From DASXTS01 sp036505275 (lineage in GTDB: Bacteria > Actinomycetota > Actinomycetes > Mycobacteriales > Pseudonocardiaceae): 14,050 bases of DNA. The translations under genes were made by a program, and so were the position numbers. The notes beneath the pieces were generated by a model. The model did no database searches and was not told the DNA's origin. It worked only from the letters and a program-made list of their open reading frames with translations. The stretch covers positions 1 to 14,050 of the forward strand of contig DASXTS010000504.1 in NCBI GenBank assembly GCA_036505275.1. Reading direction: 5' to 3'. This document shows, piece after piece, positions 7,005-14,050 of this stretch (position 1 is its first letter; every line of letters begins with the position of its first letter).

Positions 7005-7739
7005 ATGCAGGTTCAGCTCATCGCCAAGACCGAGTTCACCCCACCGGGGGACGTGCCGTGGACAACGGATGCGGACGGTGGTGAGGCGCTGGCCGAGTTC
7101 GCCGGACGGGCGTGCTACCAGTCGTGGAAGAAGCCGAACCCGTCCACCGCGACCAACGCCGGCTACCTCCGGCACATCCTCGAGGTGGGGCACTTGTCGG
7201 TGCTGGAGCACGGGGTTGTCACGTTCTACCTCACGGGCGTGTCCCGCTCGCTGACCCACGAGCTGATCAGGCACCGGCACTTCTCCTACTCGCAGCTGTC
7301 CCAGCGGTACGTGCCGGAGCGAAACGCCGCCATGGTGGAGCCGGAGGTGATCGCCAGAAACCCCGAGCTGCACGAAAAGTTCGTGGCGGCGACCGCGGCC
7401 AGCCGTGCCGCCTACGAGGAGCTACTGGCCGGGTTGGAGCGGACCTTCGCCGACGAGCCGAACGCCACGCTGCGCCGCAAGCAGGCCAGGCAGGCGGCCC
7501 GCTCGGTGCTACCGAACGCGACCGAGACCCGCATCGTGGTCACCGGCAACTACCGAGCGTGGCGGCACTTCATCGCGATGCGCGCCACCGAGCACGCCGA
7601 CGTAGAGATTCGCGGGCTCGCCGTGGAGTGCCTGCGCCAGCTGCAGAAGGCGGCGCCGAACGTGTTCGGCGACTTCGAGGTCTCAACCCTCGGCGACGGT
7701 ACCGAGGTGGCCTCCAGCCCATTCGTCACCGAGGGCTGA
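7005..7739 (+). CDS. thyX: Flavin-dependent thymidylate synthase
   Basis: ThyX methylates dUMP to dTMP using methylene-tetrahydrofolate, FAD and NADPH, and works as a cytoplasmic homotetramer. The 244-aa product has the signature RHRX7S at residues 89-99 (RHRHFSYSQLS), followed by QRY. The N-terminal part has CYQSWKKPNPST and HLSVLEHGVVTFYLTGVSRSL. The C-terminal part has RSVLPNATETRIVVTGNYRAWRHF and the RATEHADVEIR region, all typical of actinobacterial ThyX. It is divergent from the HicB-like operon across a 100-bp region. dapA and rnj lie downstream in the same order as in other actinomycetes. Identification is secure. Confidence 0.97.
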   Translation: MQVQLIAKTEFTPPGDVPWTTDADGGEALAEFAGRACYQSWKKPNPSTATNAGYLRHILEVGHLSVLEHGVVTFYLTGVSRSLTHELIRHRHFSYSQLSQRYVPERNAAMVEPEVIARNPELHEKFVAATAASRAAYEELLAGLERTFADEPNATLRRKQARQAARSVLPNATETRIVVTGNYRAWRHFIAMRATEHADVEIRGLAVECLRQLQKAAPNVFGDFEVSTLGDGTEVASSPFVTEG

Positions 7740-7748
7740 GCCGGCGCC

Positions 7749-8375
7749 ATGAGTGTGGCGACCGACGAGCGGACCGCGCTGATCGAGCTGATGGAGCGGC
7801 TCGGGCCGGACGCGCCGACGCTCTGCGAGGGCTGGCTGACCAGGGACATGGCCGCGCACCTGATCGTCCGCGAGCGCCGGCCGGACGCCGCACCCGGAAT
7901 CCTGATCAAGCCGCTGGCCGGGCTGACCGATCGGGCGATGCGGGACTACACCGGGCGGCCGTGGCCCGAGCTGCTGTCCCTGCTGCGGGACGGACCGCCG
8001 CTGTGGTCGCCGCTGGCCATCGATGCGGTCTCGGACCGGGTGAACCTGGTGGAGTTCTTCGTGCACCACGAGGACGTCCGCCGCGGCTCGCCGGGATGGG
8101 AGCCCCGGCCGCCCGACCCGCGGCGGGACGCGGCGCTGTGGAAGGCGCTCGGCATGATGGGCCGGGTGATGTACCGGCGCAGCCCGGTCGGGGTGGTCCT
8201 GCGCCGGCCGGACGGCGCCGAGCACGCCGTGCGGTCCGGGCAGCGGCCGGTCGTGGTGGTCGGCGAGCCCGGCGAACTCGTGCTGCATGCCCACGGCCGC
8301 AACGAGGTGAGGGTGGACCTGCGCGGGGACCGGGCCGCCGTGCACGCGCTGCAGCGTAGCCCGCGTGGGCTGTGA
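7749..8375 (+). CDS. TIGR03085 family metal-binding protein (DinB/MDMPI-like fold)
   Basis: A 208-aa protein with the features of the actinobacterial TIGR03085 family, related to the mycothiol-dependent maleylpyruvate isomerase N-terminal (DinB-like four-helix) domain. Seen: GPDAPTLCEGWLTRDMAAHL with H37, RERRPDAAPGILI, and the hallmark LVEFFVHHEDVRR with H106 and H107. These histidines are likely metal ligands by analogy. The C-terminal half (GVVLRRPDGAEHAVR ... GEPGELVLHAHGRN) resembles the sterol-carrier-like part of such proteins. Substrate and reaction are unknown; a mycothiol-linked role is speculative. ATG 7749 is 9 nt after the thyX stop. GAGGG lies 13 nt upstream, a weak ribosome site. 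Confidence 0.85.
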   Translation: MSVATDERTALIELMERLGPDAPTLCEGWLTRDMAAHLIVRERRPDAAPGILIKPLAGLTDRAMRDYTGRPWPELLSLLRDGPPLWSPLAIDAVSDRVNLVEFFVHHEDVRRGSPGWEPRPPDPRRDAALWKALGMMGRVMYRRSPVGVVLRRPDGAEHAVRSGQRPVVVVGEPGELVLHAHGRNEVRVDLRGDRAAVHALQRSPRGL

Positions 8376-8383
8376 CACCGCAG

Positions 8384-8389
8384 TAGTGT
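8384..8389 (+). promoter_or_regulatory. Candidate -10 element of dapA (leaderless)
   Basis: TAGTGT followed by 7 nt (CTTCGGC) and ATG 8397. There is no Shine-Dalgarno sequence before the start and no convincing -35. It lies in the 21-nt gap after the upstream stop, so dapA may have its own start as well as read-through. Confidence 0.5.
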
Positions 8390-8396
8390 CTTCGGC

Positions 8397-9311
8397 ATGA
8401 ACACTCGGTCCGCCCCGTTCGGGCGTGTCCTGGTCGCCATGGTCAGCCCGTTCACCGCGGACGGCGCGCTGGACGTCGACACCGCGCAGCGGCTGGCCAC
8501 CCGCCTGGTGGACGGTGGCTGCGACGGGTTGGTGATCAACGGCACCACCGGGGAGTCGCCGACCACGAGCGACGCGGAGAAAGCCGACCTGGTGCGCGCC
8601 GTGGTCGATGCGGTCGGCGCGCGGGCCCGCGTGGTGGCCGGCGCCGGCACCTACGACACCGCGCACAGCGTGCACCTCGCGCGGGCCGCCGAGAAGGCTG
8701 GCGCGCACGGCCTGCTGGTGGTCACGCCGTACTACTCCCGGCCGCCGCAGGCCGGACTGGTTGCGCACTTCACCGCCGTGGCGGACGCCGTCGACCTGCC
8801 GGTGATGCTCTACGACATCCCGCCGCGCAGCGTGGTCCCGATCGAGGTGGACACCCTGCGCCGGCTCGCCGAGCACCCGCGCATCGTCGCGGTGAAGGAC
8901 GCCAAGGGCGACCTGCACGCCGGCAGCCGGGTGCTGGCCAGCACCGACCTGGTGTACTACTGCGGCGACGACGCGCTGAACCTGCCGTGGCTGGCGATCG
9001 GCGCAGTGGGATTCGTCAGCGTGATCGGGCACGTGGTGCCGGACCGGCTGCGCCGCATGATCGACGCCTTCGACACCGGCGATCTCGACGCGGCCCGTGA
9101 CGTCCACAGCGGACTGCTGCCGGTGCTGCGCGCGTTCGGCCGGGTGGGCGGCGTGTCGTTCGCCAAGGCGGCGCTGCGGCTGACCGGGCTGGACGCCGGC
9201 GAGCCGCGGTTGCCGCTGGTCGCGCCGGACGCCGACCAGCTAGCCGCGATCGCGGATGACCTCGCCGAGGCCCGGGTCACCGAGGCTGCGCTCCCGGTCG
9301 GCAGGCCGTGA
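8397..9311 (+). CDS. dapA: 4-hydroxy-tetrahydrodipicolinate synthase
   Basis: DapA condenses pyruvate with aspartate semialdehyde, the first committed step of lysine/diaminopimelate synthesis; its product goes to DapB. The 304-aa TIM-barrel protein shows GTTGE at 49-53, Y139 in YDIPPR (catalytic triad Tyr), and the Schiff-base lysine K167 in VAVKDAKGD. Also seen: GAGTYDTAHSVHLARAAEKA and VVTPYYSRPPQ. The glycine-rich GAVGFVSVIGH near the C-terminal part completes the family pattern. Related aldolases (NanA, KDG aldolase) share the fold, but GTTGE, YDIPPR and the link with dapB and rnj favour DapA. Its TGA overlaps the GTG of rnj by 4 nt (GTGA), implying coupling. Confidence 0.96.
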   Translation: MNTRSAPFGRVLVAMVSPFTADGALDVDTAQRLATRLVDGGCDGLVINGTTGESPTTSDAEKADLVRAVVDAVGARARVVAGAGTYDTAHSVHLARAAEKAGAHGLLVVTPYYSRPPQAGLVAHFTAVADAVDLPVMLYDIPPRSVVPIEVDTLRRLAEHPRIVAVKDAKGDLHAGSRVLASTDLVYYCGDDALNLPWLAIGAVGFVSVIGHVVPDRLRRMIDAFDTGDLDAARDVHSGLLPVLRAFGRVGGVSFAKAALRLTGLDAGEPRLPLVAPDADQLAAIADDLAEARVTEAALPVGRP

Positions 9312-11005
9312 CATCCACAACGGACGGTGCGGGTCCGGCCCACCCGCCCGGCCCGCCGCCCGCGAACGGCCTTCGGGTGGTCGCGCTCGGCGGCATCGGG
9401 GAGATCGGCCGCAACATGACCGTCTTCGAGCACGCCGGCCGGCTGCTGGTGGTCGACTGCGGCGTGCTCTTCCCGGAGGACGATGCGCCCGGCGTTGACC
9501 TGATCCTGCCCGACTTCCGCCCGATCGAGGGCCGGCTGGAGGACATCGAGGCGCTGATCCTCACCCACGGCCACGAGGACCACATCGGCGCGGTGCCGTT
9601 CCTGCTCCGGCTGCGTCCGGACCTGCCGGTGATCGGCTCCAGGTTCACCCTGGCGCTGCTGGCCGCGAAGTGCCGCGAACACCATCAGTCCCCGGTGCTC
9701 ATCGAGGTGCGCGAGGGCCAGCGGACCGAGCACGGGCCGTTCAGCTGCGAGTACCTCGCGGTCAACCACTCCATTCCGGACGCGCTGGCGGTGGCCATCC
9801 GCAGCCCGGCCGGGCTGGTGCTGCACACCGGCGACATCAAGCTCGACCAGCTCCCGCTGGATGGCCGGCTGACCGACCTCGCCGGATTCGCGCGCCTCGG
9901 CGCCGAGGGCGTCGACCTGCTGCTGATCGACTCGACGAACGCCGAGGTGCCCGGCGTCGTCATGCCGGAGCGCAACATCGGCCCGGTGCTCGACATGGTG
10001 ATCGGGCGGGCCCGCCAGCGGGTGATCGCCGCCTCGTTCGCCAGCCACGTGCACCGCGTGCAGCAGGTGTTCGACGTTGCCGCCCGCCACCGGCGCCAGG
10101 TGGCGCTGGTCGGCCGGTCCATGGTGCGCAACATGGGCATCGCCGCCGAGCTCGGGTTGCTGCGCATCCCGGATGAGACGCTGGTCGACCTGGAGACCGC
10201 CTTGTCCCTGCCGGACGACCGGGTGGTGCTGGTCTCCACCGGCTCGCAGGGCGAGCCGCTCTCGGCACTGTCCCGGATGGCCCGCGGCGAGCACAAGCAG
10301 GTCAGCATCCGGGCCGGGGACACCGTCGTGCTGGCCTCCTCGCTCATCCCCGGCAACGAGACCGCGGTCTTCGGCGTGGTCAATGGCCTGGCCAGGCTCG
10401 GCGCCAACGTGGTGCACCAGGGCAACGCCACCGTGCACGTCTCCGGCCACGCATCGGCCGGCGAGCTGCTCTTCCTGTACAACGCGCTGCGGCCGGCCAA
10501 CGTCATGCCGCTGCACGGCGAGTGGCGGCACCTGCGGGCCAACGCCGGGCTGGCGGTCGCCACCGGGGTGCCGGCGGATCGGGTGGTGCTGGCCGAGGAC
10601 GGCGTCGTCGTCGACCTCGTCGACGGCGTGGCGACGCTCGCCGGCCGGGTCGAGGTGGGCCATGTGTACGTGGACGGCCTGTCCGTCGGAGACGTCGGCG
10701 AGTCCACGCTGTCCGACCGGTTGATCCTCGGCGAGGGCGGCTTCATCGCGATCACCGTCGCGGTGCACTCGGCGTCGGGTCGCGCGGTGGCGCCGCCCAC
10801 CATCTCCGGCCGGGGCTTCTCCGACGACCCGAAGGCGCTGGACGAGGTGGTGTCCCTGGTGGAGATGGAGCTGTCCCGTACCGAGGCCGAGGGCATCACC
10901 GACACCCACCGCATCGCCCAGGCCGTCCGCCGCGTGGTCGGCCGCTGGGTGGCCGAGACCTACCGGCGCCGCCCCATGATCGTCCCCACGGTCATCCCGG
11001 TGTGA
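9308..11005 (+). CDS. rnj: Ribonuclease J
   Basis: RNase J is a metallo-beta-lactamase/beta-CASP nuclease with endonuclease and 5' to 3' exonuclease activity in mRNA decay and rRNA maturation. The 565-aa product has the zinc motif HGHEDH at 87-92 (H87, H89, D91, H92), H154 in NHSIPDAL and D176 in HTGDIKLDQ. The beta-CASP part includes STNAEVPG, ASFASHVHRVQQ, STGSQGEPLSAL and H377-V-S-G-H381. The C-terminal domain ends in RRPMIVPTVIPV, the usual ending. There is no long basic N-terminal extension; a short Pro-rich leader (about 20 aa) precedes GLRVVALGGIGEIGRN. GTG 9308 overlaps the dapA stop. The last 14 nt overlap the convergent EamA gene. Confidence 0.96.
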   Translation: MTSTTDGAGPAHPPGPPPANGLRVVALGGIGEIGRNMTVFEHAGRLLVVDCGVLFPEDDAPGVDLILPDFRPIEGRLEDIEALILTHGHEDHIGAVPFLLRLRPDLPVIGSRFTLALLAAKCREHHQSPVLIEVREGQRTEHGPFSCEYLAVNHSIPDALAVAIRSPAGLVLHTGDIKLDQLPLDGRLTDLAGFARLGAEGVDLLLIDSTNAEVPGVVMPERNIGPVLDMVIGRARQRVIAASFASHVHRVQQVFDVAARHRRQVALVGRSMVRNMGIAAELGLLRIPDETLVDLETALSLPDDRVVLVSTGSQGEPLSALSRMARGEHKQVSIRAGDTVVLASSLIPGNETAVFGVVNGLARLGANVVHQGNATVHVSGHASAGELLFLYNALRPANVMPLHGEWRHLRANAGLAVATGVPADRVVLAEDGVVVDLVDGVATLAGRVEVGHVYVDGLSVGDVGESTLSDRLILGEGGFIAITVAVHSASGRAVAPPTISGRGFSDDPKALDEVVSLVEMELSRTEAEGITDTHRIAQAVRRVVGRWVAETYRRRPMIVPTVIPV

Positions 11006-11990
11006 GCGGCGGCTGATCCTGCCGTTTCGCCTGGGCTCGCAGCTGCACGGCCACCACGCCGGCCAGCAGCACCGCGCCGCCGGCGAGCTGCGCCGCCATC
11101 AGCTCCTCGCCGAGCAGCAGCCAGGCCACCCCGGCCGCCACCAGCACCTCCAGGGTGGACAGCACGCTCACCACCTGGGACGGCAGGTGGCGCAGTGCTG
11201 CCACATTGGTCAGGTACGCGGCGACCGTGGCCACCAGGCTCAGCCACAGCAGCGGCGCCCACGCGGGCAGCGACCACGGCCCGACCGTAACCGGCGTGGC
11301 CAGCGCGCCGAACGGGAACGCCACCGGGGAGGTGACCAGCAGCAGCGGCACCAGCCCGGCGACCGCGCCCCAGGCGACCAGTCCCAGCGGGTCGCGGTCG
11401 GCGGACAGCCCGCGCTCGGAGAGCAGGAAGTACGCCGCCAGCCCGAGTGCGGCGCACAGCGCGAACACCGCGCCGAGCCCGTCCAGCCGGAACCCGCGCC
11501 ACACCTGGGCCACCATGGCAAGGCCGCACACCGCGAGCGCCGCGCCCAACCACACCGAGCGCGGCAGCACCGTGCGGCGCACCACCCGCACCCACAGGGC
11601 CACCAGCACCGGCGCCGAGTACTGGATCAGCAGCGCCACCCCGACCGGCAGCCTGGTCAGCGCCAGCACGTAGCACGACTGCACTGCGCAGAACCCGAGC
11701 AACCCGTACGCCACCAGCACCGGCCATTCGGCGCGGCGCACCCGCAGCGCCGCGGGCCGCGCAATGACCAGCACCGCGACCAGCACGACCGCGGTCACCG
11801 CGACCCGCGCCTGCACCACCTGCAGCGGGCGCACCCCGGCCGCCAGCACCGCCTTCGCGGCCGTGCCGCCGCTGCCAAAACACGCCGAGGACACCACGAT
11901 CAGCCCGATCCCGGCCAGCCGGGCGTTGCGCGACCCGCTCCACACCTTCCACGGCCGGCTCCGCGGCCCGGCGGGGAGCTCGACCGTCAC
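10992..11990 (-). CDS. EamA/DMT family transporter (RhaT/YdcZ-like permease)
   Basis: A 332-aa integral membrane protein with ten predicted hydrophobic helices in two EamA repeats (about 26-161 and 172-318), the hallmark of the 10-TMS drug/metabolite transporter group. Seen: LAGIGLIVVSSACFGSGGTAAK at the start of repeat 1, ALTRLPVGVALLIQYSAPVLVAL, and the repeat 2 equivalent ALRHLPSQVVSVLSTLEVL followed by LLLGEEL. Substrate cannot be read; amino acid or metabolite export is common in this family. GTG 11990 is chosen because the hydrophobic core follows within 25 residues and GAGG plus GGGTGG precede it. The frame runs further upstream, but that part is Arg-rich and looks non-coding. The last codons overlap rnj tail to tail. 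Confidence 0.88.
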   Translation of the reverse strand: MTVELPAGPRSRPWKVWSGSRNARLAGIGLIVVSSACFGSGGTAAKAVLAAGVRPLQVVQARVAVTAVVLVAVLVIARPAALRVRRAEWPVLVAYGLLGFCAVQSCYVLALTRLPVGVALLIQYSAPVLVALWVRVVRRTVLPRSVWLGAALAVCGLAMVAQVWRGFRLDGLGAVFALCAALGLAAYFLLSERGLSADRDPLGLVAWGAVAGLVPLLLVTSPVAFPFGALATPVTVGPWSLPAWAPLLWLSLVATVAAYLTNVAALRHLPSQVVSVLSTLEVLVAAGVAWLLLGEELMAAQLAGGAVLLAGVVAVQLRAQAKRQDQPPLTPG

Positions 11991-12058
11991 CCACCCAGCC
12001 TCGCACGGTCCGGCCAGCCGTCGGCACCTGGAATTGCGCCGGCGCCCTCGCCCGCACC

Positions 12059-12122
12059 CGCGTGAACGCGACAGCAGTCCGGTCACGAGCCGGCGCAGCC
12101 GGACTCGCGTCACGTTCACGCG
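12059..12122. promoter_or_regulatory. Long interrupted inverted repeat between the EamA gene and ftsK
   Basis: Outer arms 12059-12072 and 12109-12122 match at 13 of 14 bp (cores CGCGTGAACG and CGTTCACGCG are perfect). Inside them AGTCCGG (12076-12082) pairs with CCGGACT (12099-12105). The structure lies 69 bp upstream of the EamA start and 155 bp upstream of ftsK. It could be a regulator site or an RNA hairpin in a leader; no T-tract follows on either side. Confidence 0.6.
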
Positions 12123-12263
12123 CCGCGGACAACCAGGCGGCGTGTCGGGTTGGGCCCGTGCCGAATCGGTATGACGATGGGCGGGCGGCACTGCGGCGGG
12201 TGCCCATCGCAGCAAGTACGGCCGAGGCGCATGTTGCGCCTGGGGCTGGCGGGACATGCGGGA

Positions 12264-12269
12264 TACCGT
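12264..12269 (+). promoter_or_regulatory. Candidate -10 element of ftsK (leaderless)
   Basis: TACCGT followed by 7 nt (GGGAGCC) and ATG 12277, the same arrangement as before thyX and dapA. GGGAG is only 2 nt from the ATG, too close to act as a normal Shine-Dalgarno sequence. The -35 is not clear. Confidence 0.45.
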
Positions 12270-12276
12270 GGGAGCC

Positions 12277-14050
12277 ATGGCTGGGCGGACGGCGGCGACT
12301 TCATCGCGAGGCTCGGATCGTGGTTCGGATCGTGGTTCGGATCGTGGCTCCGACAGGAGCGGCGCGGGTCGCGCCGGGGGCGGTCGCACTCCGGCCAAGG
12401 GCCGGGGGAACGGCCCGTTGAGCTCGGCGCGCCGCCCGCCGGCCCGTCGCCAACCGGCCAGGCGACCGCTCAACAGGCGACCGCGGCGCCGCGGGCTCGT
12501 CGGCTCGATGAGTTACGCCGTCGGCCAGGTGGTGTACGGCGCCTGGGGGCTGCTGGCCCGGGGCATGGGCTCGGCGGCCAGGGCCATCGGCCGGACCCGC
12601 GAGCTGGACGCCGCCCACCAACGCGATGGCATCGCGCTGGCGCTGATCGCGATCGCGGTGATGACCGGAGCCGGGGTGTGGTGGAACGCCGGCGGGCCGG
12701 TCGGCGCCTGGTTGGACGGCGTGCTGCACACCGCGATCGGCTCGGCCGCCGGCGTGCTCCCGCTGGTCCTGGTGCTGGTCGCGATCGTGCTGATGCGTAC
12801 CGAGGTCAAACCGGACGCCCGAATCCGGCTGGTCATCGGCAGCGTGCTGCTCACGGTCGGGGTGCTCGGCCTCTGGCACCTGGTCGCTGGCGGGCCGCAG
12901 GACGCCGACGGCCGGCGCCGGGCGGCCGGCGTGATCGGTTTCCTCGCCGCCGACCCGCTGGTCGACGGCCTCACCATGTGGGTCGCCGTGCCGGTGGCGC
13001 TGCTGCTCGCGGCATACGGCCTGCTTGTGCTGGCCGCGACCCCGGTACGGGACGTGCCACTGCGGCTGCGCCAGCTCACCGGCCGGGCGCCGCGCACGCC
13101 GGGACCCGAATCCGCGGCCGCTGACGAGCTGGCCGGCACCGAGACCGTGCGGCTGCGCCGGCCCGGCCGGCGTCGCCAGGGCGGACTGGCCGACGCTGTC
13201 GCCGGGGCACTGTCGGACGAGCCGGACGAGCCGGGCGACCGCGGGCCGCGGGGAATCCTGCGCCGGCCGGCCCGGCCCACCGCCGGCGCGACCGCAGCTG
13301 CCGCGGGCGGCGCGACCGCCGGCACAGCAGCCGCCCACAGCGCGGGCGCCGCCACCACCGGGGGAGCCGGCGAAGCCGCGACCGCCGGTTCGCCCGCCGC
13401 CAAGATCGCCGACTTGACCGCGAACGCCACGGCAGACAAGCGGCCGACGCACACCATCGCGCGCACCGTCGAGGGCGACTACCGGCTGCCGCCGCCCGCG
13501 CTGCTCAAACAGGGCGATCCGCCCAAGGCGCGCAGCCGCGCGAACGACCGGATGATCGAGGCGATCACCGGCGTGCTCGACCAGTTCGACGTGGACGCTC
13601 AGGTCACCGGCTTCACCAGGGGCCCGACCGTCACCCGCTACGAGGTCGAGCTCGGGCACGGCGTGAAGGTCGAGAAGATCACCGCGTTGACCCGCAACAT
13701 CGCCTACGCGGTGGCCACGGACAATGTGCGGCTACTGGCCCCGATCCCGGGCAAGTCCGCGGTGGGCATCGAGGTGCCCAACAGCGACCGCGAGATGGTG
13801 CGGTTGGCCGACGTGCTGCTGTCCAACCACTCACGGCGCGACCACCACCCGCTGGTCATCGGCCTCGGCAAGGACATCGAGGGCCACTACGTCACGGCGA
13901 ACCTGGCGAAGATGCCGCACCTGCTGGTCGCCGGCTCCACCGGCTCCGGCAAGTCCAGCTTCATCAACTCCATGCTGGTGTCGCTGCTCGCGCGGGCCGC
14001 CCCGGACGAGGTCCGGATGATTCTGATCGACCCCAAGATGGTGGAGCTCA
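12277..14050 (+). CDS. ftsK: DNA translocase FtsK/SpoIIIE, 3'-truncated by the window edge
   Basis: FtsK is a membrane-anchored hexameric ATPase that pumps chromosomal DNA at the division septum. The first 591 codons are present and the frame is open to the window end. Order: a basic Arg/Ser/Pro-rich cytoplasmic tail (1-116) with SDRG repeats; four membrane helices (about 119-137, 153-175, 185-206, 231-253; FtsK_4TM type); an Ala/Gly/Thr-rich linker (to about 400); the alpha domain (YRLPPPALLKQG ... FTRGPTVTRYEVE ... APIPGKSAVGIEVPN); and the start of the RecA-like motor with Walker A GSTGSGKS (K559) and ILIDPK of Walker B. The gamma domain lies beyond the window. ATG 12277 (MAGRTAATSS) starts the uninterrupted frame after a -10-like element. 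Met 78 (12508), nearer the first helix, is an alternative but would drop the basic tail. Confidence 0.94.
   Translation, partial: MAGRTAATSSRGSDRGSDRGSDRGSDRSGAGRAGGGRTPAKGRGNGPLSSARRPPARRQPARRPLNRRPRRRGLVGSMSYAVGQVVYGAWGLLARGMGSAARAIGRTRELDAAHQRDGIALALIAIAVMTGAGVWWNAGGPVGAWLDGVLHTAIGSAAGVLPLVLVLVAIVLMRTEVKPDARIRLVIGSVLLTVGVLGLWHLVAGGPQDADGRRRAAGVIGFLAADPLVDGLTMWVAVPVALLLAAYGLLVLAATPVRDVPLRLRQLTGRAPRTPGPESAAADELAGTETVRLRRPGRRRQGGLADAVAGALSDEPDEPGDRGPRGILRRPARPTAGATAAAAGGATAGTAAAHSAGAATTGGAGEAATAGSPAAKIADLTANATADKRPTHTIARTVEGDYRLPPPALLKQGDPPKARSRANDRMIEAITGVLDQFDVDAQVTGFTRGPTVTRYEVELGHGVKVEKITALTRNIAYAVATDNVRLLAPIPGKSAVGIEVPNSDREMVRLADVLLSNHSRRDHHPLVIGLGKDIEGHYVTANLAKMPHLLVAGSTGSGKSSFINSMLVSLLARAAPDEVRMILIDPKMVEL
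12313..12348 (+). repeat. 12-nt in-frame tandem repeat in the ftsK N-terminus
   Basis: Three units TCGGATCGTGGT/C at 12313, 12325 and 12337, with a diverged fourth at 12349, encode SDRG repeated. They lie in the unconserved cytoplasmic tail, so a change in copy number should be tolerated. Confidence 0.9.

Noticed and set aside
7683..9107. Open frame of 474 codons on the minus strand opposite the TIGR03085 and dapA genes
   Set aside because: Its product is His/Arg/Gln-rich shadow sequence, and the opposite strand encodes two recognisable proteins.
8957..10909. Open frame of 650 codons on the minus strand opposite dapA and rnj
   Set aside because: Length results from GC-rich codon bias on the opposite strand; RNase J and DapA motifs on the + strand are intact.
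11991..12473. Upstream extension of the EamA gene to ATG 12473
   Set aside because: The added 161 codons are Arg/Pro-rich, cross the inverted repeat and overlap the start of ftsK on the other strand.
12150..13124. Open frame of 324 codons on the + strand over the start of ftsK
   Set aside because: Wrong frame: the frame starting at 12277 encodes four membrane helices and runs into the FtsK motor domain.
12301..13659. Open frame of 452 codons on the minus strand opposite ftsK
   Set aside because: Shadow of ftsK; low-complexity product without any family motif.

Overview
The window is high-GC, densely packed bacterial DNA, almost certainly from an actinomycete. Pseudonocardiales is my best guess, from how the proteins read (the short DapB, the TIGR03085-type protein, the HicB-like/DUF4097 pair); no rRNA or other taxonomic marker is present. 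The backbone follows an order familiar in actinomycetes: pnp, an M16 peptidase, dapB, then thyX, dapA, rnj and ftsK. pnp is cut by the left edge and ftsK by the right edge.

Layout. 1-3535 (+): the 3' two thirds of pnp, an M16 zinc peptidase and dapB, forming one operon (the last two genes overlap by ATGA). 3536-3874: a non-coding stretch with two facing arrays of a 22-nt repeat. 3875-5095 (+): an AlkX/YcaQ-type winged-helix DNA glycosylase. 5099-6904 (-): a two-gene operon of a HicB-like ribbon-helix-helix protein and a DUF4097 beta-repeat protein, ending 3 nt from the glycosylase stop. 6905-7004: a compact divergent promoter region. 7005-11005 (+): thyX, a TIGR03085 metal-binding protein, dapA and rnj. 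10992-11990 (-): an EamA-type transporter overlapping the end of rnj by 14 nt. 11991-12276: a divergent intergenic region with a long inverted repeat. 12277-14050 (+): the N-terminal 591 codons of an FtsK DNA translocase.

Functional themes. pnp and rnj supply RNA decay and processing. dapA and dapB are consecutive steps of lysine/diaminopimelate synthesis. thyX makes dTMP. The glycosylase repairs crosslinked or alkylated DNA, and FtsK moves chromosomes at division. The HicB-like/DUF4097 operon and the repeat arrays sit between dapB and thyX and look like lineage-specific additions.

Most notable: (1) the inverted pair of 22-nt repeat arrays after dapB; (2) a likely autoregulated, leaderless promoter of the HicB-like gene, with TGACGTCA-type sites between and around the -35 and -10; (3) a tandem-repeat-built acidic insert of about 110 residues in the DUF4097 protein, plus a His/Gly/Gln tail on its RHH partner; (4) the same 'TAnnnT, 7 nt, ATG' arrangement before thyX, dapA and ftsK. 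I see no CRISPR array, insertion sequence, tRNA, rRNA or convincing intrinsic terminator with a U-tract.
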